64,000 nt of DNA. Origin: Clostridia bacterium (GTDB lineage Bacteria > Bacillota > Clostridia > Christensenellales > Borkfalkiaceae). A program made the position numbers and the translations under genes. The stretch spans positions 62,001 through 126,000 of the forward strand of contig JAIDCJ010000010.1 in NCBI GenBank assembly GCA_029055875.1. The letters are read 5' to 3'. Below the pieces are notes generated by a model, which was not told the origin of the DNA, did no database searches, and worked only from the letters and a program-made list of their open reading frames with translations. Within the stretch, counting starts at the first letter, position 1. Each line of letters opens with the position of its first letter. This document shows positions 16,014 through 24,760 of this stretch, piece after piece.

Positions 16014-16454
16014 TGATGGAACAGTTGTCGTACAAACTCTACGATTTGCAAATGCAAGGCAGTACGATTTTACCTGCATTGCAACAGCAATTAGCCGACG
16101 TGGAAAGCGGTATCGATAATATGCTCAATGCAATTCAGCAAGGTATCGTCCTTGACAGCACGACAAAACGACTTTCCGATTTGGAAAACCACAAGAAAGA
16201 ATTAGAGATTGAAATAGCGCAAGAGCAAATCAAAAGGCCTATTCTTACAAGAGAACAAATTCACTTCGGCTTAACGAAATTCAGAAAGTTAGATTTGTCC
16301 ACGCAAAGAGGAAAGCAAACTTTAATCGACGGTTTTGTAAATGCTATTTATCTCTTTGATGATTATGCGATTATCACTTGCAACTACAAAGACGGCGAAG
16401 AAAAGATTACTTTTGAAGATATAGAGAATTCCGAACTTGGAGTGTATATAAAAA

Positions 16455-16484
16455 ACAAATCCGAACAAGGGTGTTCGGATTTGT
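16455..16484 (-). terminator. Terminator of the tRNA operon
   Basis: A perfect 13-bp stem (ACAAATCCGAACA / TGTTCGGATTTGT, 4-nt loop), followed on the minus strand by TTTTTATATA. It lies 7 bp beyond the 3' end of tRNA-Glu and inside the recombinase C-terminal coding sequence, so it was probably brought by the element. Confidence 0.8.
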
Positions 16485-16491
16485 TAGCAGA

Positions 16492-16500
16492 TGGTGACCC
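16492..16500. repeat. TGGTGACCC attachment site at the tRNA-Glu 3' end
   Basis: The last nine bases of tRNA-Glu, CCA included (minus strand GGGTCACCA), repeat the word at 3178-3186. The two copies bound about 13.3 kb that contain the relaxase, the recombinase and the defence genes. Confidence 0.5.
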
Positions 16501-16566
16501 GTGCGGGAATCGAACCCACGATACCACCGTGAAAGGGTGATGTCTTAACCTCTTGACCAACGGGCC
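16492..16566 (-). tRNA. tRNA-Glu (TTC)
   Basis: A 75-nt cloverleaf starting GGCCCGTTGGTCAAGAGGTT, with anticodon TTC in CCTTTCACGG, T-arm GGGTTCGATTCCC and encoded CCA. Last gene of a three-tRNA minus-strand operon and the likely integration target of the mobile elements. Confidence 0.95.
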
Positions 16567-16594
16567 TTATGAACGGCGTTTCGCCGTATTTGTC

Positions 16595-16671
16595 TGGTAG
16601 CGATGAGTGGAGTCGAACCGCTGACCTATCGGGTATGAACCGATCGCTCTAACCAACTAAGCTACATCGCC
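16595..16671 (-). tRNA. tRNA-Met (CAT), elongator type
   Basis: A 77-nt cloverleaf with D-arm GTAGCTTAGTTGGTTAGAGC, anticodon CAT in GGTTCATACCC, T-arm GGTTCGACTCC and encoded CCA. G1 pairs with U72 and the anticodon stem lacks the three G-C pairs of initiators, so I call it elongator. Confidence 0.9.
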
Positions 16672-16674
16672 ATA

Positions 16675-16751
<77 letters not shown>

Positions 16752-16784
16752 ATATAGGTATCCGCTCATGCGAATAGCTTATTC

Positions 16785-16813
16785 ATTTTAACGGAACACG
16801 GCTTTTTTGTCAA
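16785..16813 (-). promoter_or_regulatory. Promoter of the tRNA operon
   Basis: Minus strand TTGACA (16808-16813), 17 nt, TAAAAT (16785-16790). Confidence 0.8.
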
Positions 16814-16865
16814 GTGTTTTTGTAGCCTAAAATAATATTTTTTATATTCAATCAGTTTCCCGCTG

Positions 16866-16894
16866 TTGCAAATCAAAAAAATGTGTGTTATACT
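16866..16894 (+). promoter_or_regulatory. tilS promoter, apparently leaderless
   Basis: TTGCAA (16866-16871), 17 nt, TATACT (16889-16894). The ATG begins only 9 nt after the -10 box, so the transcript would start at or within 3 nt of the start codon and carry no Shine-Dalgarno. Confidence 0.65.
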
Positions 16895-16903
16895 ATACGC
16901 ACT

Positions 16904-18172
16904 ATGAAGTTATTCTCTTTGGAAAAATATCGGGGTAAAAGAGTCTGCTGTGCCGTTTCGGGCGGGATAGACTCCGTCTGCCTTCTGCACGCCTTCCGCA
17001 AGGGTGCAAAGCAGTATAATATCACGCTTTCCGCCGTCACCTGCGAACACGGCATTCGCGGCGAGGCTTCGCTTAGCGACGTGGAGTTTGTAAAACAGGT
17101 TTGCGCCGCGTGGGATATCCCGCTGTTTATCTTTTCCGCCGATATTCCCAAGCGTGCTCAGCAGAGCGGGCGGGGGCTCGAAGAAGAGGGGCGCACGTTC
17201 CGCTACGGCTGTTTCGCGCAGATTTTGCAGACGGAAGCCGACTTAATTGCTACGGCGCACCATCTTGACGACGTTGCCGAAACCGTTCTCTTCCGCTTGG
17301 CGCGGGGTACCTCGCTCAAAGGGCTTGCCGCCATCCGTGAGCGTGACGGAATCGTCCGTCCCATGCTCTCCGTTCCCAAGACGCAGGTGGAGGAATATGC
17401 CAACCGCTACGGGCTTCCCTTCGTGACGGACGAAACCAACGAGGACGAGAGCTATTCGAGAAACGCGATCCGCAAAACGGTTCTGCCCGAGCTTGAAAAC
17501 GTGGTAAACGGTGCGAAGGAGCACTTGGTGGAATTCGCACAGCGCGCCGTGGAGGACGACGAATATTTACAGGTTCTTGCGGGGAATACCCTCACCCGCG
17601 AGGGCGACGGGATCCGCATTTACGCGATGCTTCCTCCGCCCATTTTCTCGCGGGCGTGCATTCTTGCCTTAAACGAGCTCGGCGTGAAGCAAAACTATAC
17701 CGAAGCGAACGTAAGAGAGATTACCACCTTAAAGCGCTTGCAGAGCGGCAAAAAGGTTTGCCTGCCGAGCGGAATAGAGGCGGTGCGCGAGGGCGACGAC
17801 ATTTATTTCTATAAACCCAAGCCGCGGCTTGCGGAGAGCATTCCCTTTTCGCAGGGAGTTTTTGCGGTAGGGGAATATACCGTTACCGTGCGCGAGGGGG
17901 GCGGCGAAGGGCTGTATGCCGACCTTGACGCATTCCCCAAGGGCTGCGTGATAAGAACCCGCCGCGTGGGTGACAGGATCACGCCGTTCAAGGGCAGTGA
18001 AAAGGGACTGAAAGAATTTCTCACCGATAAGAAGGTTCCCGCCCGCGTGAGCTGGAATTTGCCGCTCATTGCAAAGGGGAGCGAGGTATTCGCGGTGTTC
18101 GGTGTGGATATTTCCGACCGCGTGAAAGTGACCAAGGAAACCAAAAGGTGCGTGCGCCTGAGCATGAAATAA
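16904..18172 (+). CDS. tilS: tRNA(Ile)-lysidine synthase
   Basis: TilS converts C34 of the minor tRNA-Ile (CAU anticodon) to lysidine using ATP and lysine, so that the tRNA reads AUA and is charged with isoleucine. The N-type ATP pyrophosphatase P-loop SGGIDS is at residues 19-24, followed by HGIRGEASLSDVEFV, a GRGLEEEGRTFRY segment and ATAHHLDDVAETVL. The C-terminal domain contains CVIRTRRVGDRITPFKGSEK and the KEFLTDKKVP motif seen in TilS C-terminal domains. Length (423 aa) is normal. ATG 16904 is chosen because the -10 box covers the upstream in-frame alternative at 16883. It stands alone, diverging from the tRNA operon. Confidence 0.95.
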   Translation: MKLFSLEKYRGKRVCCAVSGGIDSVCLLHAFRKGAKQYNITLSAVTCEHGIRGEASLSDVEFVKQVCAAWDIPLFIFSADIPKRAQQSGRGLEEEGRTFRYGCFAQILQTEADLIATAHHLDDVAETVLFRLARGTSLKGLAAIRERDGIVRPMLSVPKTQVEEYANRYGLPFVTDETNEDESYSRNAIRKTVLPELENVVNGAKEHLVEFAQRAVEDDEYLQVLAGNTLTREGDGIRIYAMLPPPIFSRACILALNELGVKQNYTEANVREITTLKRLQSGKKVCLPSGIEAVREGDDIYFYKPKPRLAESIPFSQGVFAVGEYTVTVREGGGEGLYADLDAFPKGCVIRTRRVGDRITPFKGSEKGLKEFLTDKKVPARVSWNLPLIAKGSEVFAVFGVDISDRVKVTKETKRCVRLSMK

Positions 18173-18178
18173 GAAAAA

Positions 18179-18205
18179 AGCCTTTCTCAAAAGAAAGGCT
18201 TTTTA
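18179..18205 (+). terminator. tilS terminator
   Basis: AGCCTTTCT (18179-18187), CAAA loop, AGAAAGGCT (18192-18200), then TTTTA. Confidence 0.85.
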
Positions 18206-18220
18206 TTTTGTAAAATAATA

Positions 18221-18245
18221 CCGCCCTGCGTGAAACGCGGGGCGG
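18221..18245 (-). terminator. Terminator of the leftward TlpA-like lipoprotein gene
   Basis: CCGCCC and GCGT pair with ACGC and GGGCGG around a GAA loop; on the minus strand the tail is TATTATTTTA. It sits 8 bp after the coding region. Confidence 0.6.
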
Positions 18246-18253
18246 TAGTTTGT

Positions 18254-21217
18254 TTAGCTCTGCGAGGAAATCGAATAGGTGCGGTAGTAGTAGCACATTT
18301 GCAGCCATTCGTTTGCGATATAGTTCGGGGTGTCGTTTGAGCTTGCGCTTGCTCTCCAATCCGAGCAAAGGTGCGTCAGGCGATTGAGAATATCCATTAC
18401 GGTGGCATCTACTTTCACCATACCGCGGGGCGGCAGACCGTTTTCCGGCGTGCCCGAATTGGTTTTCGCCTGCGCAATCAATTCCTTCATGAGTGCGGTT
18501 TCTTCGTCGGTGAAATAATCCAACACGCGTTCGTAAACGAAGTGACCGTCGTTATCCTTTACTTCGTTTCCGTTGGCGTCTCTCTTGCGTACGAACAAGG
18601 TGTAGCCGTCCGTGGAGGCAAAGATTCTTTCAAGGGAAACCATGCGCGCTACCTTGGGATCGGAGAAGTAATCGTTGGTAATCACGTTGGGAGTGAGAAC
18701 GTCAACGAAGACGTCGCTGTCGTGGCCCCCGAAGTTCAGAACGGGTTGTCTGTTGCTGACTCTGAACGTATCCGCCAAAAGGATAATGATAATATTTCCT
18801 TGCAGGAAAGATTCTTCATCACCCGCCAGACCGGTGTAGTCGGTTGTATAGGAGCCGGGAACTGCTGCGTTCACGAGTACGGATTTGCTCTCGCCCACGT
18901 TGCGAATGCTCAAATAGTAGGTGCCGATAACGCTTTCGCTTTCATAGTCGGTTGAACTGATCTGTTCGTACAAGTCGAGCAGGATATAATAGGTGTGGTG
19001 CGCATACATGGGAACGTATTCGATGAAGTTTGTTTCGTAGACGGTTTCGCTGTTGAGCTCGTGATAATCTTTCTTGCTGACGTACGAGTTGACTTCGTCT
19101 CCGTCTACGATCCAGCAGATTGTACGTTTTTCGCCGTATGAGCGGAATTCATACACGCCGTCCGTATCGGGCGTAAACTTGAAGTAGGTGCCGCGCGGCA
19201 GGGGTTGTTTCTTGATTTCGATTTTGTTCAAATCATTGTTGGAAATGCCCTGCTTGTAGGTGTCGTCCGTATACTCGTGTTCGGTGATATGCAAATCGTA
19301 TGCCGTGAAGGGCGTCATACCCTCGATGGGATTTGCAGGGGGTTCGCCTGCGCCGTAGCGAACGAGATATACGCACATTTCCAGCCACTCGTAATCATGT
19401 CCGGTGCCAAGGGCGTCGGCAATGATATCAAGCGCTTCTTTGAGCTCTTTCGTTACGGGAACGTAGGAAACGTAGTCCGAGAAGGAAGCGTACATACAAT
19501 AGTTCATAATGAAGTCGTTGTAATTCTTCCCGTTCTTAATGGGCAGCTTCTCCTGCAATGCGTAAGTGTAAAGCGAGGTATTCGACCAGTGCGTGCCCAT
19601 CATGGTGCTCAAATATACGAGCGGGCCGTTAGGCTGGTGATTTCCATCGAGTATGTGATAGAATCCGTCGGTTTCGTTGAAGCCGACAAGCTCGTAGTTT
19701 TTCCAGACGCGGTAATCTTCGTCGAAGTCGCTCGTGCAGTCGAAGAGGATATCGAGGGAAACGTTCTTATCCTTCATTTCATTTGCGTCGGTCAAACGGA
19801 TATTCTTGATTTTTACAACGTCCTCGATGAGCGAACCGTCGGGGTTGCGGAGGTCGGCATAGTAGAGGAACGAAACTTCGTATTCGCCGTTATCTCTTGC
19901 CACGTCAAGGTAGCAGGTCTGCCAGCCGTCCGTATGGCCCGTCAAGGTGGAGAACTGTTGTTTGCCGTCGAACATAACGTAGAGAATATCGTAGCCGTTT
20001 TCTAAATCGGCATAGTAATCGAAGGCAAGCACGTCGCCCTTCTTCGCCGTATAGTTGAGGTAAACCGTTGCGAAGGAGTAGGTCTGTACTCCCTTGTTGG
20101 AGTTGTAGATATATTTTTCCCCGTCTTTCTCTTCAATGAGGAAGGGCCAGGAATATTCCATACCGCCCGTACCGCCCGGGTCGCTGGGTTTGGTTTCGGG
20201 GTGATAGGTGCCGTTGAACTTCGTTCCGTCAACGTTCGTGCCGTTGATTGCAGCAGCGATTTCGTCGGAAGAGGGGATCTGGTTCGGGGTGTAGGGGTTG
20301 AGAGGACGCTGAACTTCGCCCTCGGGATCGTCGGGACGATCGATGATTTGGCTGTAATTGGGCGAGCAGTATTGGTCGAACAATCTCGTGAAGTCGGATA
20401 CCGTTACCATACTTCCTTGGTGGAAATAGCTGAACACGCCGTAGCGGTCTACAATGATGCTCGCAGGAACCGACAACTGGCTTGCGAAGTGCATACAGTA
20501 AGAGGGATCGAATACCCAGTACGCATCGGTTTCCGAGGGGTAGTTGGTATTCCAGAAATTCTGAACTGCGGAATTGCTGTCCGATGCCCAGGAAGAAATT
20601 AATACGAGTGCAACCTCGTCCGCAAAGGTACCGGTACCTTCTTCATTGTACACGTTGTACGCCTCGTGGAACGCCTGTAACATATAGGGGAGCTCGCTGA
20701 CGCAAGGCCCGCAGTTCGTTGCCCACAAATTGATGAAGATCATCTTTTTCTCTTCCAAAAGCTGAGAGAAGGTCGTTTCGCGTCCGTCAACCGTATTTAT
20801 CGTGTAGTCGTACATGACGTCGCCTTCGGTATAATAGTAGCTGCCGGGAATATCTTCCGTAATGATTTTGGACTTGAGGTAGAATACGACGGGTGTGCCT
20901 TCCGCGTCTGCCATTGCAGCTCTCGATTCAGCCGAATAGCCTCTCGGCAGATCGGCAAGGGTAACGAAGTATTCCGCGGGTTCCAAACGCGCGGTAAAAG
21001 TACCTTTCTTGTCGGTAACGCCGTCCGCAACCATCTCCGCGCGGTCGGAAGTGTAAAGTTTAATGGAAACGTTTCTTATTTTATCGCCGCCTTCGGAAAA
21101 GACGGAAACCGTATAATCGATTTTTCCGTCGTCTTTATTTCCGCCGCACGCAACGAGCCCGCCCACGAGGCAGGCGGCGGCAATGACGGATAAAATAATT
21201 GCCCAAAGTTTTTTCAT
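18254..21217 (-). CDS. Large lipoprotein with a TlpA/ResA-like thioredoxin domain (987 aa)
   Basis: A signal peptide ends in the lipobox LVAC with the lipidated Cys at residue 24. Next come a small beta-rich domain (31-115, of the carboxypeptidase-regulatory type) and a thioredoxin-like domain with FINLWATNCGPC, active site CGPC at 169-172, as in membrane-tethered thiol-disulfide enzymes such as TlpA and ResA. The remaining 700 residues have no domain I can name; they contain carbohydrate-binding-like beta segments (about 360-470). The protein would act on the outer membrane face, reducing or exchanging disulfides, perhaps on bound substrates. It is monocistronic with its own promoter and terminator. 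The large extension on a TlpA core is unusual. Confidence 0.75.
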   Translation of the reverse strand: MKKLWAIILSVIAAACLVGGLVACGGNKDDGKIDYTVSVFSEGGDKIRNVSIKLYTSDRAEMVADGVTDKKGTFTARLEPAEYFVTLADLPRGYSAESRAAMADAEGTPVVFYLKSKIITEDIPGSYYYTEGDVMYDYTINTVDGRETTFSQLLEEKKMIFINLWATNCGPCVSELPYMLQAFHEAYNVYNEEGTGTFADEVALVLISSWASDSNSAVQNFWNTNYPSETDAYWVFDPSYCMHFASQLSVPASIIVDRYGVFSYFHQGSMVTVSDFTRLFDQYCSPNYSQIIDRPDDPEGEVQRPLNPYTPNQIPSSDEIAAAINGTNVDGTKFNGTYHPETKPSDPGGTGGMEYSWPFLIEEKDGEKYIYNSNKGVQTYSFATVYLNYTAKKGDVLAFDYYADLENGYDILYVMFDGKQQFSTLTGHTDGWQTCYLDVARDNGEYEVSFLYYADLRNPDGSLIEDVVKIKNIRLTDANEMKDKNVSLDILFDCTSDFDEDYRVWKNYELVGFNETDGFYHILDGNHQPNGPLVYLSTMMGTHWSNTSLYTYALQEKLPIKNGKNYNDFIMNYCMYASFSDYVSYVPVTKELKEALDIIADALGTGHDYEWLEMCVYLVRYGAGEPPANPIEGMTPFTAYDLHITEHEYTDDTYKQGISNNDLNKIEIKKQPLPRGTYFKFTPDTDGVYEFRSYGEKRTICWIVDGDEVNSYVSKKDYHELNSETVYETNFIEYVPMYAHHTYYILLDLYEQISSTDYESESVIGTYYLSIRNVGESKSVLVNAAVPGSYTTDYTGLAGDEESFLQGNIIIILLADTFRVSNRQPVLNFGGHDSDVFVDVLTPNVITNDYFSDPKVARMVSLERIFASTDGYTLFVRKRDANGNEVKDNDGHFVYERVLDYFTDEETALMKELIAQAKTNSGTPENGLPPRGMVKVDATVMDILNRLTHLCSDWRASASSNDTPNYIANEWLQMCYYYRTYSISSQS

Positions 21218-21279
21218 AAAACCTCCTAATATACATATAAACGTGAATATATGCGGAATTTACTGAAATTTATACAATT

Positions 21280-21308
21280 AGCATAGCATAATAATAATGA
21301 AAAGTCAA
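21280..21308 (-). promoter_or_regulatory. Promoter of the TlpA-like lipoprotein gene
   Basis: Minus strand TTGACT (21303-21308), 17 nt, TATGCT (21280-21285); AGGAGG precedes ATG 21217. Confidence 0.7.
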
Positions 21309-21340
21309 CAAATATTCACGCTGAAATCGAATTTATAAAC

Positions 21341-21369
21341 TTGATATTTTTCTTGCGGTGTGATAGAAT
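21341..21369 (+). promoter_or_regulatory. Promoter of the terpenoid-cyclase-like gene
   Basis: TTGATA (21341-21346), 17 nt, TAGAAT (21364-21369). Confidence 0.6.
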
Positions 21370-21401
21370 GTGCTGGAAAGAAATGCGGGAGTAAATACAG
21401 T

Positions 21402-22292
21402 ATGGACGTTTCCGGACGTTTTTTTGAGTGCGCGAGGCAATTCGTTTACCGCAATGCGCGGCCTTTGGACTTTGCACGCTGGCAATATCATTTTGAAAAG
21501 GGGAGCGCGGAAAACGTTTTGCGCATTCTTTCCGCCTATCAAAATTCGGACGGCGGGTTTGCCCACGCGATAGAGCCCGATTTGTGGGATCCCGAATCCA
21601 CCACGGTGGGAAGCTTTGCGGCGGCGGAAATCATGCGGGAGGTGAACGCGCCCGCCGAACACCCCGTCGTGCAGGGGCTTTTGAAGTATCTCGAAAGCGG
21701 GAAGGAGTTCGACCGCGATAAATGGCAATACTTTGCGCCGCCCGGCCGCGTTTATCCGCATGCGGCTTGGTGCGGGTATGCCGCGGGCGAAAAAGCGCCT
21801 GCGTTGAATTTTTCGGCGGCGTTTGCGGGGTTTATATTAAAATATGCGAAAGAGGACAGCGCGCTCTATCGCGTCGGGCGGGGGATTGCAATAAAATGTA
21901 TCTTTGAATTTTTCGTGCAGAAGCCGCAGGACGCGGAAACGCTGAAGTGCTATCTCTCTCTTTTGGGCGACGCCGAGGGGATTTCCGAGTTCGGGGCAAT
22001 CGATATGGCGTACTTCCGCCGTCAGCTATACCGCGAAATCCGAGCGGCGGCCGAGAAGCAGGAACCGCCGCGGCTGATGCAGTTCTACGAACCGCGCGGA
22101 TACGTGTTTCAGATTTTCGGCAAGGAGCGGCCCAAAGCGGACGCGGCGGCAATGCGTGTTGCACAGCAGGCAGACGGCTCGCTCCCCTACAGCAGAAAGT
22201 GGTGGACGGGCTTCAAACAGGCGGAAATCGCAGAAAACTGGCACAAAGCAGCTCAGCTTATTTCCGCTCTCGTATTCATGAAGGCAATTTAA
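21402..22292 (+). CDS. Terpenoid-cyclase-like (alpha/alpha barrel) protein of unknown role
   Basis: A 296-residue cytosolic protein without signal peptide or membrane segment. ILSAYQNSDGGFAHAIEPDL resembles the QxxDGGF/W repeat of prenyltransferase and squalene-cyclase alpha/alpha barrels, and MRVAQQADGSLPYSRKWW is a second, weaker copy. No DxDD or DxxD catalytic motif is visible, so a terpene-cyclizing activity should not be assumed. ATG 21402 is chosen because GGGAG precedes it; the frame extends to 21360 without a better start. Single gene between its own promoter and terminator. Confidence 0.6.
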   Translation: MDVSGRFFECARQFVYRNARPLDFARWQYHFEKGSAENVLRILSAYQNSDGGFAHAIEPDLWDPESTTVGSFAAAEIMREVNAPAEHPVVQGLLKYLESGKEFDRDKWQYFAPPGRVYPHAAWCGYAAGEKAPALNFSAAFAGFILKYAKEDSALYRVGRGIAIKCIFEFFVQKPQDAETLKCYLSLLGDAEGISEFGAIDMAYFRRQLYREIRAAAEKQEPPRLMQFYEPRGYVFQIFGKERPKADAAAMRVAQQADGSLPYSRKWWTGFKQAEIAENWHKAAQLISALVFMKAI

Positions 22293-22307
22293 TATATCTT
22301 ATTGCGG

Positions 22308-22335
22308 GCAGACGAAAGTCTGCTCTTTTGTTTTA
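22308..22335 (+). terminator. Terminator
   Basis: GCAGAC-GAAA-GTCTGC followed by TCTTTTGTTTT. Confidence 0.75.
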
Positions 22336-22403
22336 TAGTTTCAATATGGCCGCACTCCGCTGCAAATCTTTTGCAAAAAAAGAAAAAACTTTTCAAACGG
22401 GTA

Positions 22404-22432
22404 TTGACATATAGATATAGTAGTGTTATACT
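22404..22432 (+). promoter_or_regulatory. Promoter of the BIG2 lipoprotein gene
   Basis: TTGACA (22404-22409), 17 nt, TATACT (22427-22432), close to full consensus. Confidence 0.85.
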
Positions 22433-22495
22433 ATTTATCTACGGACATTAAGGCTTTTTGCCTGCCCGCTAATATATTTCAAATGGGGGATAAAC

Positions 22496-24655
22496 ATGAA
22501 GAAGTGCAGAAAAATTCTGCTCATACTCGCGGCGGCCGTATTCGCATTTGCGTTGTTCGCACTCACCGCGTGTGGTGGAGAGGAAGGCGGAGACGAGGAC
22601 GCCGTAAAAGTTACGCTTGACAAGACGTCCGTTACGCTCAAAGCGGGCGAATCCGCAACGCTTAACGCAACGGTTACGGGCTCCGAGGAAACCGTTGAGT
22701 GGACGATAACGCTCGGCGACGGTTCGGTGATTGCAATTACGCCGAACGGCAACGCTTGTTCGATAGCGGCCATTGCCGAAGGCAACGCCAAGGTGAAAGC
22801 AGCCGTCGGCGAAGCGTCCGTGGAATGCAACGTAAAGGTAAATCCTGCGGACAGCGGCCACGAGGACGAAGTAAGCATTTCGCTCGATAAAACCTCGCTC
22901 ACCATGAAAGAGGGCGACACCGCAACGCTTACGGCAACGGTGAGGGGTTCCGACGAAGCGGTTAAGTGGGAGTTATTGAATCCGGACGATCTTACGGTAA
23001 TTAAGTTTGATACTACGGATGGAAACGTTTGCGCGATAACGGCGGTTGCAAAAGGCGGTGCGAAAATTACCGCAAGCATAGGCGACAAGACGGCGTCCTG
23101 CATCGTTACGGTGACGGAAAAAGACAGCGAGCAGGGCGGCGGCGAACAAGGCGGCGGTGACGAAGATCTGCCTAAAATTACGACTTGGGAAAAGATTGAC
23201 CAAGATATATATAACGGCGAAAACGTAGGCGGCGTTGATTATATCTGGCATCATATTTACTTCAACGACGTTGATGCAAAAGAGTATGATTTCGACAGCT
23301 ATGAAGTAACGGTAAAGCTGGACGGCGTTGCGGGCGAGGTCGTTGCGTCCCTGCCGTTTGACGGGGCTGCGGCAAACCATGCATATCATATGCATATCCG
23401 CATTCAAGGCAACAAATATCAGACGACTGTGTTCACCATTCAGTTCAAGAAGGACGGCGAAACGGTTGCCGTAGGTACTTATACCCGCGAAGGCGATAAA
23501 GAACTTATTCTCAGCGACGAGACGAAATCTATTTCCTTAGACGATACTCAGCCCACTAAAATTTCCATTATTTCGGTAAACGGTAAAACCGAATTTACGG
23601 GCTTGAACGTTTCGTGGACGATTGATGATACCGCAGTTGCAACCATTACGGAAAACGAAGACGGAACTGTTTCCGTTACCGCAAAAGCGGTGGGTACGGC
23701 TACGCTTACCTGCACAATCGGCGGGGGCTTCAGCGCCACCTGCGAGATTACGGTTGTTGAGGGCGAAGTGCAAGAAGTACCGCCTGAAGACGTAACCGAT
23801 AAGCTTCACCAGCAGGAAGAATACGGTGAGTGGAATGTCAATGTAAGATTTGACTGCGATGCTGATCTCGGCGGCAAAATTACTTCCGTAGAGGTGACGG
23901 CTACAATGGACGGCGAACCTACCAACGTAACCGTTTACGAGCTTTATGGCGGCGGGCCCAAGTACTTGAAAATGGGCGTTACCCAAGACTGGACGCACGC
24001 GTACGTGTTTACGATAAACTATAAGAATGCCGCAGGCAAAGTAATTGCAACCGGCACGTTTATCAAAGAACCCGCAAGAAGCTTGACGCTTAGTTCTACA
24101 ACGCTTAATCTCACGCTGGTAGCAAATGAAACTGTTACGGAAACGCTCACTGCAACGACGAGCGGCAAAGTAGAGGGCAACATTGAATGGTCTATTGACG
24201 ATAACAGCATTGCGACCATTACGGAGAACGAGGACGGAACCGTTACCGTTACCGCGATTAAAAAAGGCACAGCTATTATTACGGCGACCGTCGACGGTTT
24301 GACGCAAACCTGCACGGTAAACGTGCTTGAAGAGGGTGACGAGATACCGGTAATCACTATCACCGATTTTGAGAAATTTGAAGGGCCTTACGGCGACGGA
24401 AGATACTACAAGTTCTTGTTCAAAGCTACCGACGCGAATGCAAGCAAATATGCCGATATCAAGGCGAGCTTTGACCATACGGATGTAGACGGCGCTACTA
24501 CAGACCACAGAGAGTTTTACATCGGCGGCGGAGAAGGTTGCTATATTGTAACGGTACATTTCTCTTCTGCGGTAGAGAGCGGCACAACATACAAAATAGA
24601 CTTGTGCAATGCTGGTGGTGATATTCTTGCAACGTTTAGCTGGACAGCCGCGTAA
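22496..24655 (+). CDS. Surface lipoprotein with repeated BIG2 Ig-like domains (719 aa)
   Basis: A signal peptide ends in LTAC (Cys near residue 27). About four bacterial Ig-like (BIG2) domains follow, recognisable from repeated segments such as VTLKAGESATLNATVTGSEE, SLTMKEGDTATLTATVRGSD, TKISIISVNGKTEFTGLNVS and LTLVANETVTETLTAT, each ending near AKITA or GTATLTCTI. Three less regular beta-rich segments of about 100 residues (around 225-330, 425-520 and 620-719) alternate with them. A Gln/Gly-rich linker (QGGGEQGGG) is near 210. The expected role is adhesion or substrate binding at the surface. It has a strong promoter. It precedes the two-component genes but is separated from them by hairpins. 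Confidence 0.75.
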   Translation: MKKCRKILLILAAAVFAFALFALTACGGEEGGDEDAVKVTLDKTSVTLKAGESATLNATVTGSEETVEWTITLGDGSVIAITPNGNACSIAAIAEGNAKVKAAVGEASVECNVKVNPADSGHEDEVSISLDKTSLTMKEGDTATLTATVRGSDEAVKWELLNPDDLTVIKFDTTDGNVCAITAVAKGGAKITASIGDKTASCIVTVTEKDSEQGGGEQGGGDEDLPKITTWEKIDQDIYNGENVGGVDYIWHHIYFNDVDAKEYDFDSYEVTVKLDGVAGEVVASLPFDGAAANHAYHMHIRIQGNKYQTTVFTIQFKKDGETVAVGTYTREGDKELILSDETKSISLDDTQPTKISIISVNGKTEFTGLNVSWTIDDTAVATITENEDGTVSVTAKAVGTATLTCTIGGGFSATCEITVVEGEVQEVPPEDVTDKLHQQEEYGEWNVNVRFDCDADLGGKITSVEVTATMDGEPTNVTVYELYGGGPKYLKMGVTQDWTHAYVFTINYKNAAGKVIATGTFIKEPARSLTLSSTTLNLTLVANETVTETLTATTSGKVEGNIEWSIDDNSIATITENEDGTVTVTAIKKGTAIITATVDGLTQTCTVNVLEEGDEIPVITITDFEKFEGPYGDGRYYKFLFKATDANASKYADIKASFDHTDVDGATTDHREFYIGGGEGCYIVTVHFSSAVESGTTYKIDLCNAGGDILATFSWTAA

Positions 24656-24670
24656 ATAACAATTACTAAA

Positions 24671-24706
24671 CAACAAACGGGGCGGATTTATTCGCCTCGT
24701 TTGTTG
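24671..24706 (+). terminator. Terminator-like hairpin
   Basis: CAACAAACG (24671-24679) pairs with CGTTTGTTG (24698-24706), with an inner GCG/CGC pair. The T-run is weak. Confidence 0.5.
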
Positions 24707-24760
24707 TTCAATGCGGTTTTTAGAAAAAACTAAAAAATAATTTTACGCATAAAAAAATTT

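Larger units (their letters stand above)
14956..16540 (+). pseudogene. Large serine recombinase of right element, frameshifted by a 13-bp duplication
   Basis: Residues 1-340 have the full resolvase domain (YARYSSDNQREESIEGQ, WKLDRFARNRFDSA, EGIILESVLEGYAEYYSVEL), the recombinase domain (GGITPLGYYLDDAQHLQIDE) and a zinc ribbon (CGKCKAMMIGDSGTGKKG ... CYKC). At 15988-16013 the unit ATGGACGACGATT occurs twice. The extra 13 bp shifts the frame, so this reading stops at 16119, while the coiled-coil C-terminus continues in another frame to 16540. Removing one copy restores KIMDDDLMEQL and one continuous protein. The end reads across the tRNA operon terminator and the TGGTGACCC of tRNA-Glu (GDPCGN), so its tail is host-supplied. 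The N-terminal catalytic part may still be made. Confidence 0.85.

Noticed and set aside
19205-20005. 266-codon plus-strand frame inside the TlpA-like lipoprotein gene
   Set aside because: Antisense shadow; the minus-strand product has a signal peptide, lipobox and CGPC motif.
23537-24676. 379-codon minus-strand frame over the BIG2 lipoprotein
   Set aside because: Shadow of a repeat-rich coding sequence; no ribosome site and no protein-like motif.
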